64,000 bases of DNA from Shewanella oneidensis MR-1 (GCF_000146165.2 NC_004347.2:372001-436000), one strand, 5' to 3'. Shown: positions 46,203 through 56,839, counted from the stretch's first letter. The notes: generated from the letters alone by a model not told the origin. A program made the numbers and translations.

Positions 46203-49200
46203 ATGAAGAAGTCAATGGTATGTCTGGCGATCACCAGCGCACTGACCCTTGTGGGGTGTGGTGCCGGCGATGAGCCTTATAAAGAACTCCCGAAAGATGA
46301 AAAGCAAGTCACCACTGCTGACATCGATAAAGCAACTGAGCGGCAGTATCTCTACATTCGCAGCGTGGGTAAGGCTCCGCGTTATGCCGCTGAGGTGCGA
46401 GGTTTTACTCAAGGTGATCCTAAGTTGGTGACCTTGCATAAAACTGAGAATGGCATCCAAGTACGTCAAATTGATCGAGATAATATCGGATTAGGTCATG
46501 ACAGTCGTTATCCTAATGAGTATAACCAAGCGCCAGTATTAACCATTCCCGGCGAATATATCGATTTTAAATGTACCGAAGACAAATGGCGTGAGTGTAT
46601 TAACGTGGAGCAAGTTAATACCGATGCTAATTTAACATGGCAGAATAAACGTTACTTTGTCCCTGATTTTGCCAAAGCTAAAATTGCCGAGTTGGGCATT
46701 AATGACATATTTACCTTTGGGGAATGCGTTACTGAAACCGAAGCGCCGCGTTTAGTGAATACTCAAGGCCAAAAAGGCTATGAGATGGATTTAGCCAAGG
46801 GCGTGGTTAACTTTGAAATTGAGCATACCTATCAAGCTTCACCAAGTTGCTTTAACCAATTTTACGGTGGCAATCTCGACAATTTATCCTTTACGACCAC
46901 TGAGTTTATTTCGATTGTGGCGGTGGATCAGTTAGCCAGTAAAGACTATCAAGCGATTCCTTATGCCGAAAACGAAAAGGGCGCATTTGGTTTCTTTACC
47001 TCCTCCCATACCTATCGTGATGCGACTGACTCAGAGGGCGTTGACGGGTATGTGCGAACTTACTTGAATCGCTTTAATCCGGCCAAATCGGAACTGACTT
47101 ATTACCTGAGTAATAATTTCTACGATGCGAAAAATAAACCCTTTTTGGATGCTGCCATTGAGTCTGTTACGGCAATTAACATTCAAAACAAGTTGTATAA
47201 AACCGGTTTTCCACAGATAAAACTTGAGCAAGCCAACGATAAACGCCATGGCGACCTACGTTATAGCAACATCACTTTATTCGATGAGCCTCTGGATAAT
47301 GGCCTGGCGGGTTATGGTCCATCAGCGGCAAACCCGCTAACAGGTGAAATTGTTAGTGCGCGAGTCAATCAATACAGCTCGAATCTAAAACAAGGCGCCG
47401 TTCGTTACTATCGTCAAGTGCGTTTAGATTATAACAGAGGCAAATTGGACGCGAATTCAGTCACATCGTTAACGGGCGAGCCTTATGTATCGAATTTGAA
47501 CAAGCCAGATGTCAGCCTCGATACCGCGCCTGTTGAGGCGGCAGCATTTGAGCAACCCACTCAGCAACTCATTGCTGCACCCAAATCGCTGTTATTAACG
47601 CCCAAGGATAATAGCTTCGATGCCTTAGCGGATTTTGACGAAAAAACACAAGCGTTTTGGTCTGAAAACTCAATGATGCATGTCGATACCGTGTTTGCTA
47701 CAGGTGGTAGTGATCGTGAATTACCACGCGGTATCAAAGGTCATGAAATTGACTGGAAAAAAGCCGACATGTGGGTTGATGGCAAAGTGGGCGGTAAGTT
47801 AGCGGCATTTGAAGATCTGCCCATAAGTTTACAAGACACCTTAACAACAGCCCTAGCTGCACAAGCATTTGCTGGCACCTTGACCCATGAGTTAGGACAT
47901 ACTTTTGGCTTAAGGCATAACTTTGCAGGGAGTCGCGACCACGACAATACCTTTAACCAAGCACAACTGAAGGAGTTAAAAGCCGCCTTTAGCGATGCAG
48001 GTTACCCAGACATTACTGTTAATGCCGAGTTTTCGAGCCAAATGGATTATAACGTGAATCGGTTTGCGACCACGTTTGAACCCTATGACTTAGCTGCATT
48101 ACGTTTTGGCTATGCCCGTGAAGTAGAAACGAAGACCAATGAATTTGTGTCGCTCAAAGCGGAAGATGCTAAGCGTCGTGACGAACTTGCCAAAGGCGTC
48201 GTTAACGGTGATACCCGATTTGGCGCGCTTTATAACATCGAGCAAAACAATAGCCTACGTCAGTATTCTTTCTGTACTGATGAGCACGTGTCCCTTAACA
48301 GCAACTGTAATCGTGGAGATGCGGGCAAAAACTTGGATGATATTGGTCAGTTTTATATCGAAAAGTATTTCGATAGCTACGAGACCATGAACCTACGCCA
48401 TAATCGTCAATCTTTGTTTGAAGATCATAGCCTAAGTTACGCTATTAATCGTAAAGCTCAGTTTGATGAAATACGTCAATTCATTGAAGATGTGAGCTTT
48501 TTAGAGCAATTATTTGGTCTATCTGAAAACTTTTTCGCTGGTGAATGCGAACGATTGGCGGCGGCAGGTAGCGAGGCTTGGTATTGCGCGAATCAGCGGG
48601 CGATGAATCAGTCGGCAGATTTCTTCCTCAAGCTGGTTGGAGAAAATGATGCGACCCTCGATGTGACATACAAGCAAGCCGATGGCAGCGTTGCGTTAAG
48701 GCAACAGTACAATTTTGCTAAGGTACTTGAGCAATATCGTTTTAAAAGCGGCGATATGAAGGCGCAATTTGAGCCAGGTGAGGTGATCAGTCAGTTCTCT
48801 GATTCTCCTGAAGCCTTGAAAGAGTTGATCATTAAATCGCAAATCAATCCTAAATTTCAGGATTTATTAACGGCGGATGTTAGCTTTTCGGGTCGCTTAC
48901 TCAACGGCATTAAAACGCCAGCATCTTCACCTAACCACCCCTATGTGAATGAACGCGACGTGTTGGGAGTGTGGCCAGATAAATTGTTAGCCGTGAGAGC
49001 CTTAGTATCACGTACCACTCCCCGTAGTACGTCAAGCCGTGGCTATAAAGCATTGGTTGATTTACCTAATGTGGGTCCGGTGTTCCAAGACATGCTGTGT
49101 AAAATGACCATGGGCGAAGGTCCTGGCCTGACTCGCGGTAATACGCCGCTCTTTACCGAAAGCTGTGGCGTGAGTGGTAAGCTCGATAGCTATCTGCCTT

Positions 49201-49661
49201 ATTACACTGATTTTGCACAACAAAGTATTGAACCATTACCTAATTATGACCGTTCAGTATCACGTTACTTCCAATTTGATACCGTTAACGGCCAACCAAA
49301 AGGTAAGAGTAATTTACTGCAGATGATATTACGCCAAGTGGTGCTTGCATCCGTGGACAGTGACTATCAAGGCGAGCAAAAAGCTAGGGTATGGCGTGAA
49401 TACGTTGGTATTCGTTTAGCGGGTCCAGCATTGGCGACTCAAGCAGAAGTGACGGTAAATGGCCGAGTGTATGCTGCAACCGCAGAAAACACTTTAGCAT
49501 TGGCGCTGATTAACCGAATTAAAGAGATGGAAACCTTTAAGACGCAGGCCGGTGAGGCCACGCTTGCCATCAAGTTAAACAACGGCACAGTAGGTGAGAT
49601 CATTGACAGGCAGCTAAGTCGAGATCAGCTAGTGCTCAGTTATTTACCTGTGCTTGATTAA
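46203..49661 (+). CDS. Large zinc metalloprotease lipoprotein (metzincin, DUF4953/DUF5117-like)
   Basis: An 1152-residue protein with a lipoprotein signal (ALTLVGCG, Cys19). The catalytic HELGHTFGLRH (562-572) is the full HExxHxxGxxH zinc motif, and FSSQMDYN about 40 residues later fits the Met-turn of metzincins. The long N- and C-terminal parts resemble the large bacterial zinc-dependent metalloproteases annotated with DUF5117/DUF4953, a family call from memory. It likely acts in the periplasm or on the cell surface. GAGG precedes the ATG. The target is unknown. Confidence 0.86.
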   Translation: MKKSMVCLAITSALTLVGCGAGDEPYKELPKDEKQVTTADIDKATERQYLYIRSVGKAPRYAAEVRGFTQGDPKLVTLHKTENGIQVRQIDRDNIGLGHDSRYPNEYNQAPVLTIPGEYIDFKCTEDKWRECINVEQVNTDANLTWQNKRYFVPDFAKAKIAELGINDIFTFGECVTETEAPRLVNTQGQKGYEMDLAKGVVNFEIEHTYQASPSCFNQFYGGNLDNLSFTTTEFISIVAVDQLASKDYQAIPYAENEKGAFGFFTSSHTYRDATDSEGVDGYVRTYLNRFNPAKSELTYYLSNNFYDAKNKPFLDAAIESVTAINIQNKLYKTGFPQIKLEQANDKRHGDLRYSNITLFDEPLDNGLAGYGPSAANPLTGEIVSARVNQYSSNLKQGAVRYYRQVRLDYNRGKLDANSVTSLTGEPYVSNLNKPDVSLDTAPVEAAAFEQPTQQLIAAPKSLLLTPKDNSFDALADFDEKTQAFWSENSMMHVDTVFATGGSDRELPRGIKGHEIDWKKADMWVDGKVGGKLAAFEDLPISLQDTLTTALAAQAFAGTLTHELGHTFGLRHNFAGSRDHDNTFNQAQLKELKAAFSDAGYPDITVNAEFSSQMDYNVNRFATTFEPYDLAALRFGYAREVETKTNEFVSLKAEDAKRRDELAKGVVNGDTRFGALYNIEQNNSLRQYSFCTDEHVSLNSNCNRGDAGKNLDDIGQFYIEKYFDSYETMNLRHNRQSLFEDHSLSYAINRKAQFDEIRQFIEDVSFLEQLFGLSENFFAGECERLAAAGSEAWYCANQRAMNQSADFFLKLVGENDATLDVTYKQADGSVALRQQYNFAKVLEQYRFKSGDMKAQFEPGEVISQFSDSPEALKELIIKSQINPKFQDLLTADVSFSGRLLNGIKTPASSPNHPYVNERDVLGVWPDKLLAVRALVSRTTPRSTSSRGYKALVDLPNVGPVFQDMLCKMTMGEGPGLTRGNTPLFTESCGVSGKLDSYLPYYTDFAQQSIEPLPNYDRSVSRYFQFDTVNGQPKGKSNLLQMILRQVVLASVDSDYQGEQKARVWREYVGIRLAGPALATQAEVTVNGRVYAATAENTLALALINRIKEMETFKTQAGEATLAIKLNNGTVGEIIDRQLSRDQLVLSYLPVLD

Positions 49662-49722
49662 GTCACTTGAATCGAGTGAGCCGCACCCGCGGCTTTGCAA
49701 TCCATAACCATGTGTAAAACAT

Positions 49723-49751
49723 AAAAAAGGCCGCTCAGTGAGCGGCCTTAT
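49723..49751. terminator. Bidirectional terminator between the metalloprotease gene and rho
   Basis: AAAAAAGGCCGCTCA and TGAGCGGCCTTATTATT form a perfect stem with A- and T-runs on both sides. It serves two convergent genes. Confidence 0.9.
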
Positions 49752-49773
49752 TATTCATGTAATCTTGTATGGC

Positions 49774-51039
49774 TTAAGACTTGGCGCGTTTCATCGCGGT
49801 GAAGAATTCATCGTTAGTCTTCGTCATCGCCAGTTTATCAATGAGGAATTCCATTGCGCTGACTTCATCCATTGGATTGAGGATCTTACGTAGGATCCAC
49901 ATTTTTTGTAGCTCGTCCGGATTTGTCAGTTTCTCTTCACGACGAGTACCGCTGCGGTTAAAGTCAATCGCAGGGAAGACACGTTTTTCAGCGGCTTTGC
50001 GTGACAGATGCAGCTCTTGGTTACCTGTACCTTTAAACTCTTCGTAAATCACTTCGTCCATCTTAGAACCAGTATCGACTAACGCCGTCGCGATAATGGT
50101 TAAGCTGCCGCCGTTTTCAATGTTACGAGCCGCACCGAAGAAGCGCTTAGGACGGTGTAGGGCGTTAGCGTCCACACCACCCGTTAACACTTTGCCCGAT
50201 GAAGGGATGACAGTGTTATACGCACGTGCTAAACGGGTGATAGAGTCGAGTAGAATCACTACGTCTTTTTTGTGTTCGACTAAACGCTTAGCTTTTTCAA
50301 TAACCATTTCAGCCACTTGTACGTGACGGCTTGCTGGTTCGTCGAAGGTAGATGCAATAACTTCGCCTTTAACGAGGCGTTGCATCTCTGTCACTTCTTC
50401 TGGACGTTCATCGATCAGCAGAACCATCAACACCACTTCAGGGTTGTTGTAGGTAATTGACTGGGCAATGTTCTGCAGTAATAACGTCTTACCTGCTTTC
50501 GGTGGCGCAACGATCAGACCACGTTGACCCTTACCGATAGGTGAACATAAATCCAGAATACGGGCAGTGATGTCTTCAGTTGAGCCATTACCACGCTCCA
50601 TACGCATACGTTCTTCTGCGTGGAGTGGGGTTAAGTTTTCAAAGAGGATTTTATTGCGAGAGTTTTCAGGTTTATCAAAGTTAACTTCGTTAACTTTTAA
50701 CAGGGCAAAATAACGTTCACCTTCTTTGGGTGGGCGAATCTTACCAAAAATAGTGTCACCCGTTCGCATGTTAAAACGGCGAATTTGGCTTGGTGAAACG
50801 TAAATATCATCTGGGCCAGCTAAGTAAGATCCATCTGCACTACGTAAGAAACCGAATCCGTCTTGGAGTATCTCTAATACGCCGCCACCGAAAATGTCTT
50901 CGCCGCTTTTGGCGTGGGCTTTAAGGATGGAGAAAATAATGTCCTGCTTGCGAGCACGGGCCATATTTTCGAGTTTCATGTTTTCGGCTAGCGAAACTAG
51001 GTCGGATATCGGCGTGTCTTTTAATTCAGTTAAGTTCAT
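49774..51039 (-). CDS. rho: Transcription termination factor Rho
   Basis: A 421-residue hexameric RNA helicase that ends transcription at unstructured C-rich [22 protein letters not shown] is the N-terminal domain, and [35 protein letters not shown] the RNA-binding OB fold. [16 protein letters not shown] is the P-loop, and [15 protein letters not shown] the Walker B and Q-loop region. It is full length and highly conserved. Confidence 0.98.
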   Translation of the reverse strand: MNLTELKDTPISDLVSLAENMKLENMARARKQDIIFSILKAHAKSGEDIFGGGVLEILQDGFGFLRSADGSYLAGPDDIYVSPSQIRRFNMRTGDTIFGKIRPPKEGERYFALLKVNEVNFDKPENSRNKILFENLTPLHAEERMRMERGNGSTEDITARILDLCSPIGKGQRGLIVAPPKAGKTLLLQNIAQSITYNNPEVVLMVLLIDERPEEVTEMQRLVKGEVIASTFDEPASRHVQVAEMVIEKAKRLVEHKKDVVILLDSITRLARAYNTVIPSSGKVLTGGVDANALHRPKRFFGAARNIENGGSLTIIATALVDTGSKMDEVIYEEFKGTGNQELHLSRKAAEKRVFPAIDFNRSGTRREEKLTNPDELQKMWILRKILNPMDEVSAMEFLIDKLAMTKTNDEFFTAMKRAKS

Positions 51040-51198
51040 GTTGGGGATCTTGTGTTACGCGACAAAGCTTACCTCGATCAATCAGTAAAGTTTGTGATTC
51101 AGGATAGTTATTGATGAGCGAGAAGTGGTTTAGTTAGAAAGAATCTGGTTATTAAAGTAGCACTAACAAAGCAGGGCGTCCAGAAATTTAGGGGGATT

Positions 51199-51228
51199 CC
51201 GGCACAATTTAATTTAAGCTTGTGCCGG
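51199..51228 (-). terminator. Hairpin downstream of trxA
   Basis: CCGGCACAA and TTGTGCCGG form a perfect 9-bp stem around a 12-base loop, 24 bases after the trxA stop. There is no clear T-run, so termination may depend on Rho. Confidence 0.6.
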
Positions 51229-51251
51229 ACGTCACTCATAGCGACAACAAA

Positions 51252-51578
51252 TTAGATTTGTGCGTCGATAAACTCTTTTAATTGAGTTTTAGAGAGGGCG
51301 CCAACTTTGGTCGCAGCTAACTCGCCGTTTTTGAATAACAGTAGAGTTGGGATACCGCGAACGCCATATTTAGCAGGAGAAACGTTGTTTTGGTCAACGT
51401 TTAATTTAGCGATAGTCACGCGACCTGCGTACTCTTCGGCAACGTCGTCAAGGATTGGTGCGATCATTTTGCATGGACCACACCACTCAGCCCAAAAGTC
51501 TACCAATACTGGTAAATCGGCCTTTAATACGTCGTTTTCGAAGCTGTCGTCGCTCAGGTATATAATTTTATCGCTCAT
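51252..51578 (-). CDS. trxA: Thioredoxin 1
   Basis: A 108-residue cytoplasmic disulfide reductase. [25 protein letters not shown] holds the redox WCGPC. The cis-Pro region is [13 protein letters not shown]. The ATG at 51578 ([14 protein letters not shown]) gives the usual family length. An upstream in-frame ATG adds eight residues. It sits between rho and the divergent rhlB, as in many gammaproteobacteria. Confidence 0.97.
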   Translation of the reverse strand: MSDKIIYLSDDSFENDVLKADLPVLVDFWAEWCGPCKMIAPILDDVAEEYAGRVTIAKLNVDQNNVSPAKYGVRGIPTLLLFKNGELAATKVGALSKTQLKEFIDAQI

Positions 51579-51729
51579 GATGTTCTCCAGTTTGGTTGCC
51601 ATTGCTGGTTTGTTAATGGCTTACCATGTATATTGGGGCTGAAAAATAGCTTTTCAAGTTACCTTTTACAATGTGGCTATTTCAAACGATCGAGTATCTT
51701 ATTGCAACCCCAAATGGTATGCTTGCGCT

Positions 51730-53049
51730 ATGAGCCAAACACATTTATCAAATCAAAAATTTGCCGACCTACCTCTACATCCTGAGGTAAAACAGGCCCT
51801 TGCCGAGAACGGCTTTGAATTTTGTACGCCGATTCAGGCGTTATCATTACCCGTATTACTTCAATCAAAAGATATCGCTGGCCAAGCTCAAACGGGCACA
51901 GGCAAGACAATGGCGTTTTTGGTTGCCACATTTAACCATTTATTGTCGTCCTCCATTCCTGAAGGGCGCCAATTAAATCAACCTCGTGCCATTATCATGG
52001 CACCTACCCGTGAATTAGCGATCCAAATTGCTAAGGATGCGATTTTACTCGCGAAACATACTCGCCTAAAGGTGGGTATTGTTTATGGTGGCGAGAGTTA
52101 TGATGTTCAACGTAAAGTGCTCGACCAAGGTGTTGATATCTTAATCGGTACTACCGGACGGATTATCGATTATGTGCGTCAGGGCATTATCAATTTAAAT
52201 GCGATTCAAGCTGTTGTGTTAGACGAAGCCGATCGTATGTTTGACCTCGGTTTTATCAAGGATATTCGTTTTCTATTCCGACGTATGCCCAATGCCGATC
52301 AGCGCCTGAATATGTTGTTTTCAGCCACGCTTTCGATGAAGGTGCAAGAGTTGGCCTATGATCATATGAATGATCCAGTGAAAGTCGAAATCGCACCTGA
52401 AGAAAAAACCTCCAAGAACATCAAAGAAGAAATTTTCTATCCTTCCCAAGAAGATAAGATGCGTTTACTGCTAACGCTGATTGAAGAAGACTGGCCTGAG
52501 AAAGCCATTGTTTTTTCAAACACCAAGCATAGCTGTGAAAACTTATGGTCTTGGCTTGAGGGTGATGGCCACCGTGTGGGTCTGCTTACGGGCGATGTGC
52601 CACAGAAGAAACGTATTCGAATCCTTGAACAATTCACTCAAGGCCAATTAGATATTTTGGTCGCGACTGACGTTGCCGCACGTGGTCTACATATTTCCGA
52701 TGTTTCCCATGTGTACAATTATGATTTACCTGATGATTGTGAAGATTATGTCCATCGTATCGGTCGTACTGGACGCGCGGGTAACAAGGGCGTATCAGTC
52801 AGTTTTGCCTGTGAGGAATATGCACTAAACTTGCCTGCGATTGAAACTTATATCAATCACTCTATTCCTGTGAGTAATTATGATCGCGATGCGCTGCTCG
52901 ATGATATTCCATCGCCGGTCAAGATCCACCGTAAACACCCAGCGGGTGCCCGTAATTTACGTGAGCGCTCAGGAGCGGGTCGAACTCCAGGTGCTCATCG
53001 CAGTGGTGGTCGTCCGCCTCGCCATGACAGGACGCGTAGACAGCCGTAA
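51730..53049 (+). CDS. rhlB: ATP-dependent RNA helicase RhlB
   Basis: A 439-residue DEAD-box helicase that works with the RNA degradosome. [26 protein letters not shown] is the Q motif, [11 protein letters not shown] motif I, VLDEADRM the DEAD box, SATL motif III and [10 protein letters not shown] motif VI. The basic C-terminal tail ([26 protein letters not shown]) fits RhlB. I start at the ATG at 51730, because the longer frame adds unrelated residues. It abuts gppA with no gap. Confidence 0.95.
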   Translation: MSQTHLSNQKFADLPLHPEVKQALAENGFEFCTPIQALSLPVLLQSKDIAGQAQTGTGKTMAFLVATFNHLLSSSIPEGRQLNQPRAIIMAPTRELAIQIAKDAILLAKHTRLKVGIVYGGESYDVQRKVLDQGVDILIGTTGRIIDYVRQGIINLNAIQAVVLDEADRMFDLGFIKDIRFLFRRMPNADQRLNMLFSATLSMKVQELAYDHMNDPVKVEIAPEEKTSKNIKEEIFYPSQEDKMRLLLTLIEEDWPEKAIVFSNTKHSCENLWSWLEGDGHRVGLLTGDVPQKKRIRILEQFTQGQLDILVATDVAARGLHISDVSHVYNYDLPDDCEDYVHRIGRTGRAGNKGVSVSFACEEYALNLPAIETYINHSIPVSNYDRDALLDDIPSPVKIHRKHPAGARNLRERSGAGRTPGAHRSGGRPPRHDRTRRQP

Positions 53050-53970
53050 ATGCCAACACCTGCTTATGCTGCCATTACTTTAGGCTCTAACAGTTTTAAT
53101 ATGCTGATCGCTAAGACAAAAGGCGATCAGCCACATATTATTGCTAAATATAAACGTAAAGTCAGGTTAGCCGAAGGGATTGGCGAAGATGGTTATTTAT
53201 CACAGGAAGTGATGCAGCGAGGCTTAGATTGCCTCGCCATGTTTGCCCAAATGTTAACACTGCATAAAATCCATCCCAATCATGTTGCTGTGATTGCCAC
53301 AGCAACACTGCGTACCATCAATAACGCCGACGAGTTTAACCAGAAGGCCATTCCTCTCCTTGGTCACCCAATTGAGATTATTTCGGGCATGCGTGAAGCT
53401 GAACTGATTTATCAAGGTATGGTGGCAACAACCTGTGGCCAAGGTCGACGCTTAGTGATTGATATTGGTGGAGCAAGCAGCGAATTTATTATCGGTGATG
53501 GTCATCAAGTCCAATTTAAAACTAGCTTGCCGATGGGCAGTGTGACCTTTAATCGACGCTTCTTTAGCAACGCGCCGGTGCAAGAACTCGACTTTGACGA
53601 TGCTAAACAGCAAGTGCTGGAAGTGCTAGGTGAGCATAGACAAAGGCTAAAAGACTTAGGGTGGCATTGTGTGGTTGGGGCTTCTGGCGCGGTGCAATCA
53701 GTGGTCGAAATCTTGATGCATCGCAAACTGTCAGAAATCATCACTTTATCTGTGTTGACACAGCTGAAAGCGGAAATCCTTGCCGAGGAGGATGCGAGTC
53801 TTTCTGGCATTATTGGCTTAAGTGTTGAACGTGCGCCGACATTTGCTGCAGGAGTCGCGATTTTACTCGCCCTATTTGAGCTTTTGGGTCTTGAACAATT
53901 AGCACTATCCGGTGGCGCATTGCGTGAAGGCGTGTTAGTGATGTTGGCTAATCGGATACTTGAAAGCTAG
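53050..53970 (+). CDS. gppA: Ppx/GppA family phosphatase, short form
   Basis: A 306-residue protein starting directly after rhlB, the conserved rhlB-gppA order. AITLGSNSFNMLIAK, ATATLRTINNADEF, EAELIYQGM and LVIDIGGASSEFIIGDG are the ASKHA-fold motifs of exopolyphosphatase/pppGpp phosphatases. It lacks the long C-terminal HD-like domain of E. coli GppA, which has about 500 residues, so only the catalytic half is present. It may convert pppGpp to ppGpp or degrade polyphosphate. Its TAG stop lies in the GCTAGG that begins a CTAG repeat. Confidence 0.88.
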   Translation: MPTPAYAAITLGSNSFNMLIAKTKGDQPHIIAKYKRKVRLAEGIGEDGYLSQEVMQRGLDCLAMFAQMLTLHKIHPNHVAVIATATLRTINNADEFNQKAIPLLGHPIEIISGMREAELIYQGMVATTCGQGRRLVIDIGGASSEFIIGDGHQVQFKTSLPMGSVTFNRRFFSNAPVQELDFDDAKQQVLEVLGEHRQRLKDLGWHCVVGASGAVQSVVEILMHRKLSEIITLSVLTQLKAEILAEEDASLSGIIGLSVERAPTFAAGVAILLALFELLGLEQLALSGGALREGVLVMLANRILES

Positions 53971-54066
53971 GAAGGGCGCTGCTGCGCAACTGCTAGGACG
54001 CTTCGCGGCTAGGGCGTCGCGAAGCTCCTTCTAGAATCTAGAACCTATCAGGGCGTAGCCCGCTCT
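53966..54066. repeat. CTAG-module repeat after gppA (copy B)
   Basis: It starts AAAGCTAGGAAGG, contains CTAG-separated short hairpins (GCGCTGCTGCGCAAC, GACGCTTCGCGGC) and then CTAGAATCTAGAACCTATC. It ends with the AGGGCGTAGCCCGCTCTG block. It supplies the gppA TAG stop and ends four bases before the next gene's stop. Confidence 0.8.
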
Positions 54067-54069
54067 GTT

Positions 54070-54606
54070 TTATTTCAATATTTCGGCTAAGTCTTTTTCG
54101 AGCGATACGGTTGGACGCTCTACGATACGGCCAATTTCTTTACCTTGTTGTTGCACGATAAAGGTGGGGATGCGTTTAAACTCGTATTTTGCCGCCAGCC
54201 CTTCAGGATCTTGCTTGCTGCGATCGACGCCAATATAAGTCACTTTGATATTGGGGTTGGCCACTTCTTCGATAATGCGGATAAAACGTGGCGTTTCGCG
54301 ATGGCAGTCTGGGCACCAAGTACCAATAATCACTACGATTTCTGTTGGTTCCGTAACTTTTTTGAGTGGTGCTAAGGCGTCGGTATCGACTTGGTAGCTT
54401 TTGTAGCCTTCAGCAAACTCATTGAGATCTTTTACTAAATGTTGCGCTTCAACTACACCGGTTAAAATCACTTCTTGCTTCTCCTCGCTGCAGGTGGCAA
54501 TCAAGCCCTGTTTTTGCTCTTCAAAGCCACAGCCGCCATTTGCTAGTACTTGGCAACTAAAAAATAACGCGGTCGTGGCGAGTAATGCTTTAACGTTATT
54601 GTGCAT
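54070..54606 (-). CDS. Periplasmic thioredoxin-like protein
   Basis: A 178-residue protein with a signal peptide (ALLATTALFFSCQVLANG). IIGTWCPDCHRETPRFIRIIEE carries a CPDC redox motif in a thioredoxin fold, with RIPTFIVQQQGKEIGRI giving the cis-Pro region. It is probably an exported disulfide reductase or thiol carrier. Two more Cys near the mature N-terminus (GCGFEE and IATCSEE) may form a second pair. Its partner is unknown. Confidence 0.83.
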   Translation of the reverse strand: MHNNVKALLATTALFFSCQVLANGGCGFEEQKQGLIATCSEEKQEVILTGVVEAQHLVKDLNEFAEGYKSYQVDTDALAPLKKVTEPTEIVVIIGTWCPDCHRETPRFIRIIEEVANPNIKVTYIGVDRSKQDPEGLAAKYEFKRIPTFIVQQQGKEIGRIVERPTVSLEKDLAEILK

Positions 54607-54744
54607 GATATGCCCTCAAAATCGAAGAAGAATGAGTTTGCATTCAAACACTAATTTTGGTTTTCTAAAAGTTGCCAATGAATTTGCTGCAAGGCAGATC
54701 ACGTATCGCTAATGTAAAACTTGCTCCTGCCCGCAAAAAGTTAG

Positions 54745-55137
54745 CTATTGTTCCAATAACTTGGCGAGGATGGGTTTATTCGCCTCAGGGAAATCGTAAT
54801 GGGTGAGATCATGTTTATCGACCCAAGCAATTTGTTGCCCTTCAAGCCCCTGCGCCTCGCCAGTAAAGTCGCTCACAGTATGAATATCGAGCAAAACCTG
54901 CTTATCGGGATAATCGTAGCTTAACGCCATAAAAGGTTCGCTTGAATGGACGTTTAGCGCCACTTCTTCTTTTAACTCACGTATTAAGGCTTGGGTAACG
55001 GTTTCGTTCAGTTCGACTTTACCGCCGGGAAATTCCCACTTGCCGCCCTGATGTAAATGCTCCGGGCGCTTGGCGAGTAAGATTTGTCCGTTAGCATTAA
55101 GAATAATGCCCACGGCAACATGGATGCGTTTTGTCAT
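54745..55137 (-). CDS. mutT: 8-oxo-dGTP diphosphatase MutT
   Basis: A 130-residue Nudix hydrolase that removes oxidised dGTP from the nucleotide pool. WEFPGGKVELNETVTQALIRELKEEVAL contains the full Nudix box GX5EX7REUXEE. Its size and the context next to yacG, zapD and coaE fit MutT. Confidence 0.94.
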   Translation of the reverse strand: MTKRIHVAVGIILNANGQILLAKRPEHLHQGGKWEFPGGKVELNETVTQALIRELKEEVALNVHSSEPFMALSYDYPDKQVLLDIHTVSDFTGEAQGLEGQQIAWVDKHDLTHYDFPEANKPILAKLLEQ

Positions 55138-55224
55138 AAATTTCTACTTATCACTGTATAGCCAAACAATCTGAAACTCGTCGCTTCTGGCTGCTGGTAA
55201 ATATACGGAGTTGTTATATGAAGC

Positions 55225-55434
55225 TTATTCTTTAAAGAAGCTGTCTTCGTCGTAACCGAGTTCGTCTAAAGCGTCGAGGTCAAATTCAGATTTAACTGGA
55301 ATGGCATGTTTTTCGGACGCCCAATCACCGAGGTCGATCATCTTGCAACGTTCGCTACAAAAAGGCTTAAATTTCGATTGAGGCCCCCATTCTACTGGGG
55401 TTTTACAAATAGGGCAGCTTACGGTTAACGGCAT
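55225..55434 (-). CDS. yacG: DNA gyrase inhibitor YacG
   Basis: A 69-residue zinc-finger protein. [10 protein letters not shown] and [18 protein letters not shown] are the paired Cys motifs and the LGxWxxE signature of YacG. Family members bind GyrB and inhibit its ATPase. It precedes mutT and follows zapD in the usual cluster order. Confidence 0.95.
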
Positions 55435-55494
55435 AATGGGGCTCTCTTGATTTACTGCGGAATAACAAATATCAATGCCGTTAGTGTAATGGCT

Positions 55495-56229
55495 TCAAGC
55501 ACAGGTCGCTAGTAAGAATTCGATGCTGCGGTCTGAGTGGCGTTGTTGATCGAATTGTACAAAATGAATGGCGAAGCGATTTTTATGGCCGCTGATCGTC
55601 GGATAGCAACCGTGGGCAGCATCGACTTTGACTCGAACCAAGGACAGGGCTTGGGTGCTATCCCCTTGATAAAATCCGGCGTGGGCGGTGGCTTTAGCGT
55701 AATCAGCGGTACTGCGGGTCAGTTGAAGTAAAAGGGCGATTGGGGTGAGTAGGGGCTCGAAATGACTTACCCAAGCTTGGTAATCCTGTCGTCTTTCATC
55801 CCAAGGTTTGGCGAGCCAAAAATGCAGTTGGGGCAGGTCGAAATTGCAGCAAGCGCCCGGCATACCAAAGCGTTGTCTGAGCGCGGATAAAAATCGGTCT
55901 TGTTTTAGTTGATTCCCACAACGCTCGGGGCGTTGTAATGACTCTCTGGCTTGAGTTAAGGCTTCAATATAAAACGTGATTTGTTTGCTATCGATATGTT
56001 CGAGTTCTTGCCATTTGCTCAGTTGCAGAAGATTTCGCTCGATATCTTTAAGGACTTCATTGCGATAGTCACAGCGTTCCGATAACTCGCACAGGGAAAA
56101 AAGAGGGTAAAAACATCTATGTTGGTGGTCGTTATTTAGGTTATTACAGAGCTGTTTACTGAGGTATTCGAGTCGTAAGTAACTTCGAATCTTCTCATTT
56201 AAAGGCTGTTCATAAACTAAGTCAGTCAT
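55495..56229 (-). CDS. zapD: Cell division protein ZapD
   Basis: A 244-residue protein that bundles FtsZ filaments at the division ring. VYEQPLNEKIRSYLRLEYLSKQL is the conserved N-terminal helix. GACCNFDLPQLHFWLAKPWDERR is a family block. It overlaps coaE by eight bases, so it is translationally coupled, as in E. coli relatives. Confidence 0.95.
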   Translation of the reverse strand: MTDLVYEQPLNEKIRSYLRLEYLSKQLCNNLNNDHQHRCFYPLFSLCELSERCDYRNEVLKDIERNLLQLSKWQELEHIDSKQITFYIEALTQARESLQRPERCGNQLKQDRFLSALRQRFGMPGACCNFDLPQLHFWLAKPWDERRQDYQAWVSHFEPLLTPIALLLQLTRSTADYAKATAHAGFYQGDSTQALSLVRVKVDAAHGCYPTISGHKNRFAIHFVQFDQQRHSDRSIEFLLATCA

Positions 56230-56839
56230 GGGCGTTGTGATTACCGGATAATTGTAAATAGCGTTGATGCAATGCGTGCACCTCTCGTTTTAATCTTGAT
56301 ATCTCTCCATGATTATCAATAATGTCGTCTGCTCTGGCGAGTTTTTCACTGCGACTACATTGGCTGTTAATGATGTTATTTACTTGAGTTGCATCAACAT
56401 TATCTCGTTGTACGGTACGGCTGATTTGCAACTCTGGCGAAATATCCACCACTAAAGTCCGATGGACTAACCTATCTAACCCATTCTCAAATAGCAAGGG
56501 TACAACCATAATTACATAGTCTGAGGTGGCTTTTTCGACCTGCAAAAGCATTTCTTGGCGGATCATAGGGTGAAGTAGTTGGTTTAACCACTGGCGTTCT
56601 TGTTCATCATTAAACACCCGTTGCCTTAGCTTTGCGCGGTCAAGTTCGCCCGAGGCCGTTAACATCTCGGTACCAAAATGGCTAATAATGGCGTTTAACC
56701 CGTGGGTGCCTGGTGCGACGACTTCTCGAGCAACTACATCGGCATCGACTAGGCAAATACCTTCTTCGGCAAACAGATTCGCCACAGTGGTTTTACCGCT
56801 GCCAATCCCGCCCGTTAAACCGACAACAAATTTGGACAT
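56222..56839 (-). CDS. coaE: Dephospho-CoA kinase
   Basis: A 205-residue enzyme that performs the last step of coenzyme A synthesis. VVGLTGGIGSGKTTVANLFAEEG is the P-loop, VDADVVAREVV the substrate-binding motif and LVVDISPELQISRTVQRD the lid region. It is first in the coaE-zapD-yacG order and follows a CTAG repeat next to pilD. Confidence 0.97.
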   Translation of the reverse strand: MSKFVVGLTGGIGSGKTTVANLFAEEGICLVDADVVAREVVAPGTHGLNAIISHFGTEMLTASGELDRAKLRQRVFNDEQERQWLNQLLHPMIRQEMLLQVEKATSDYVIMVVPLLFENGLDRLVHRTLVVDISPELQISRTVQRDNVDATQVNNIINSQCSRSEKLARADDIIDNHGEISRLKREVHALHQRYLQLSGNHNAHD

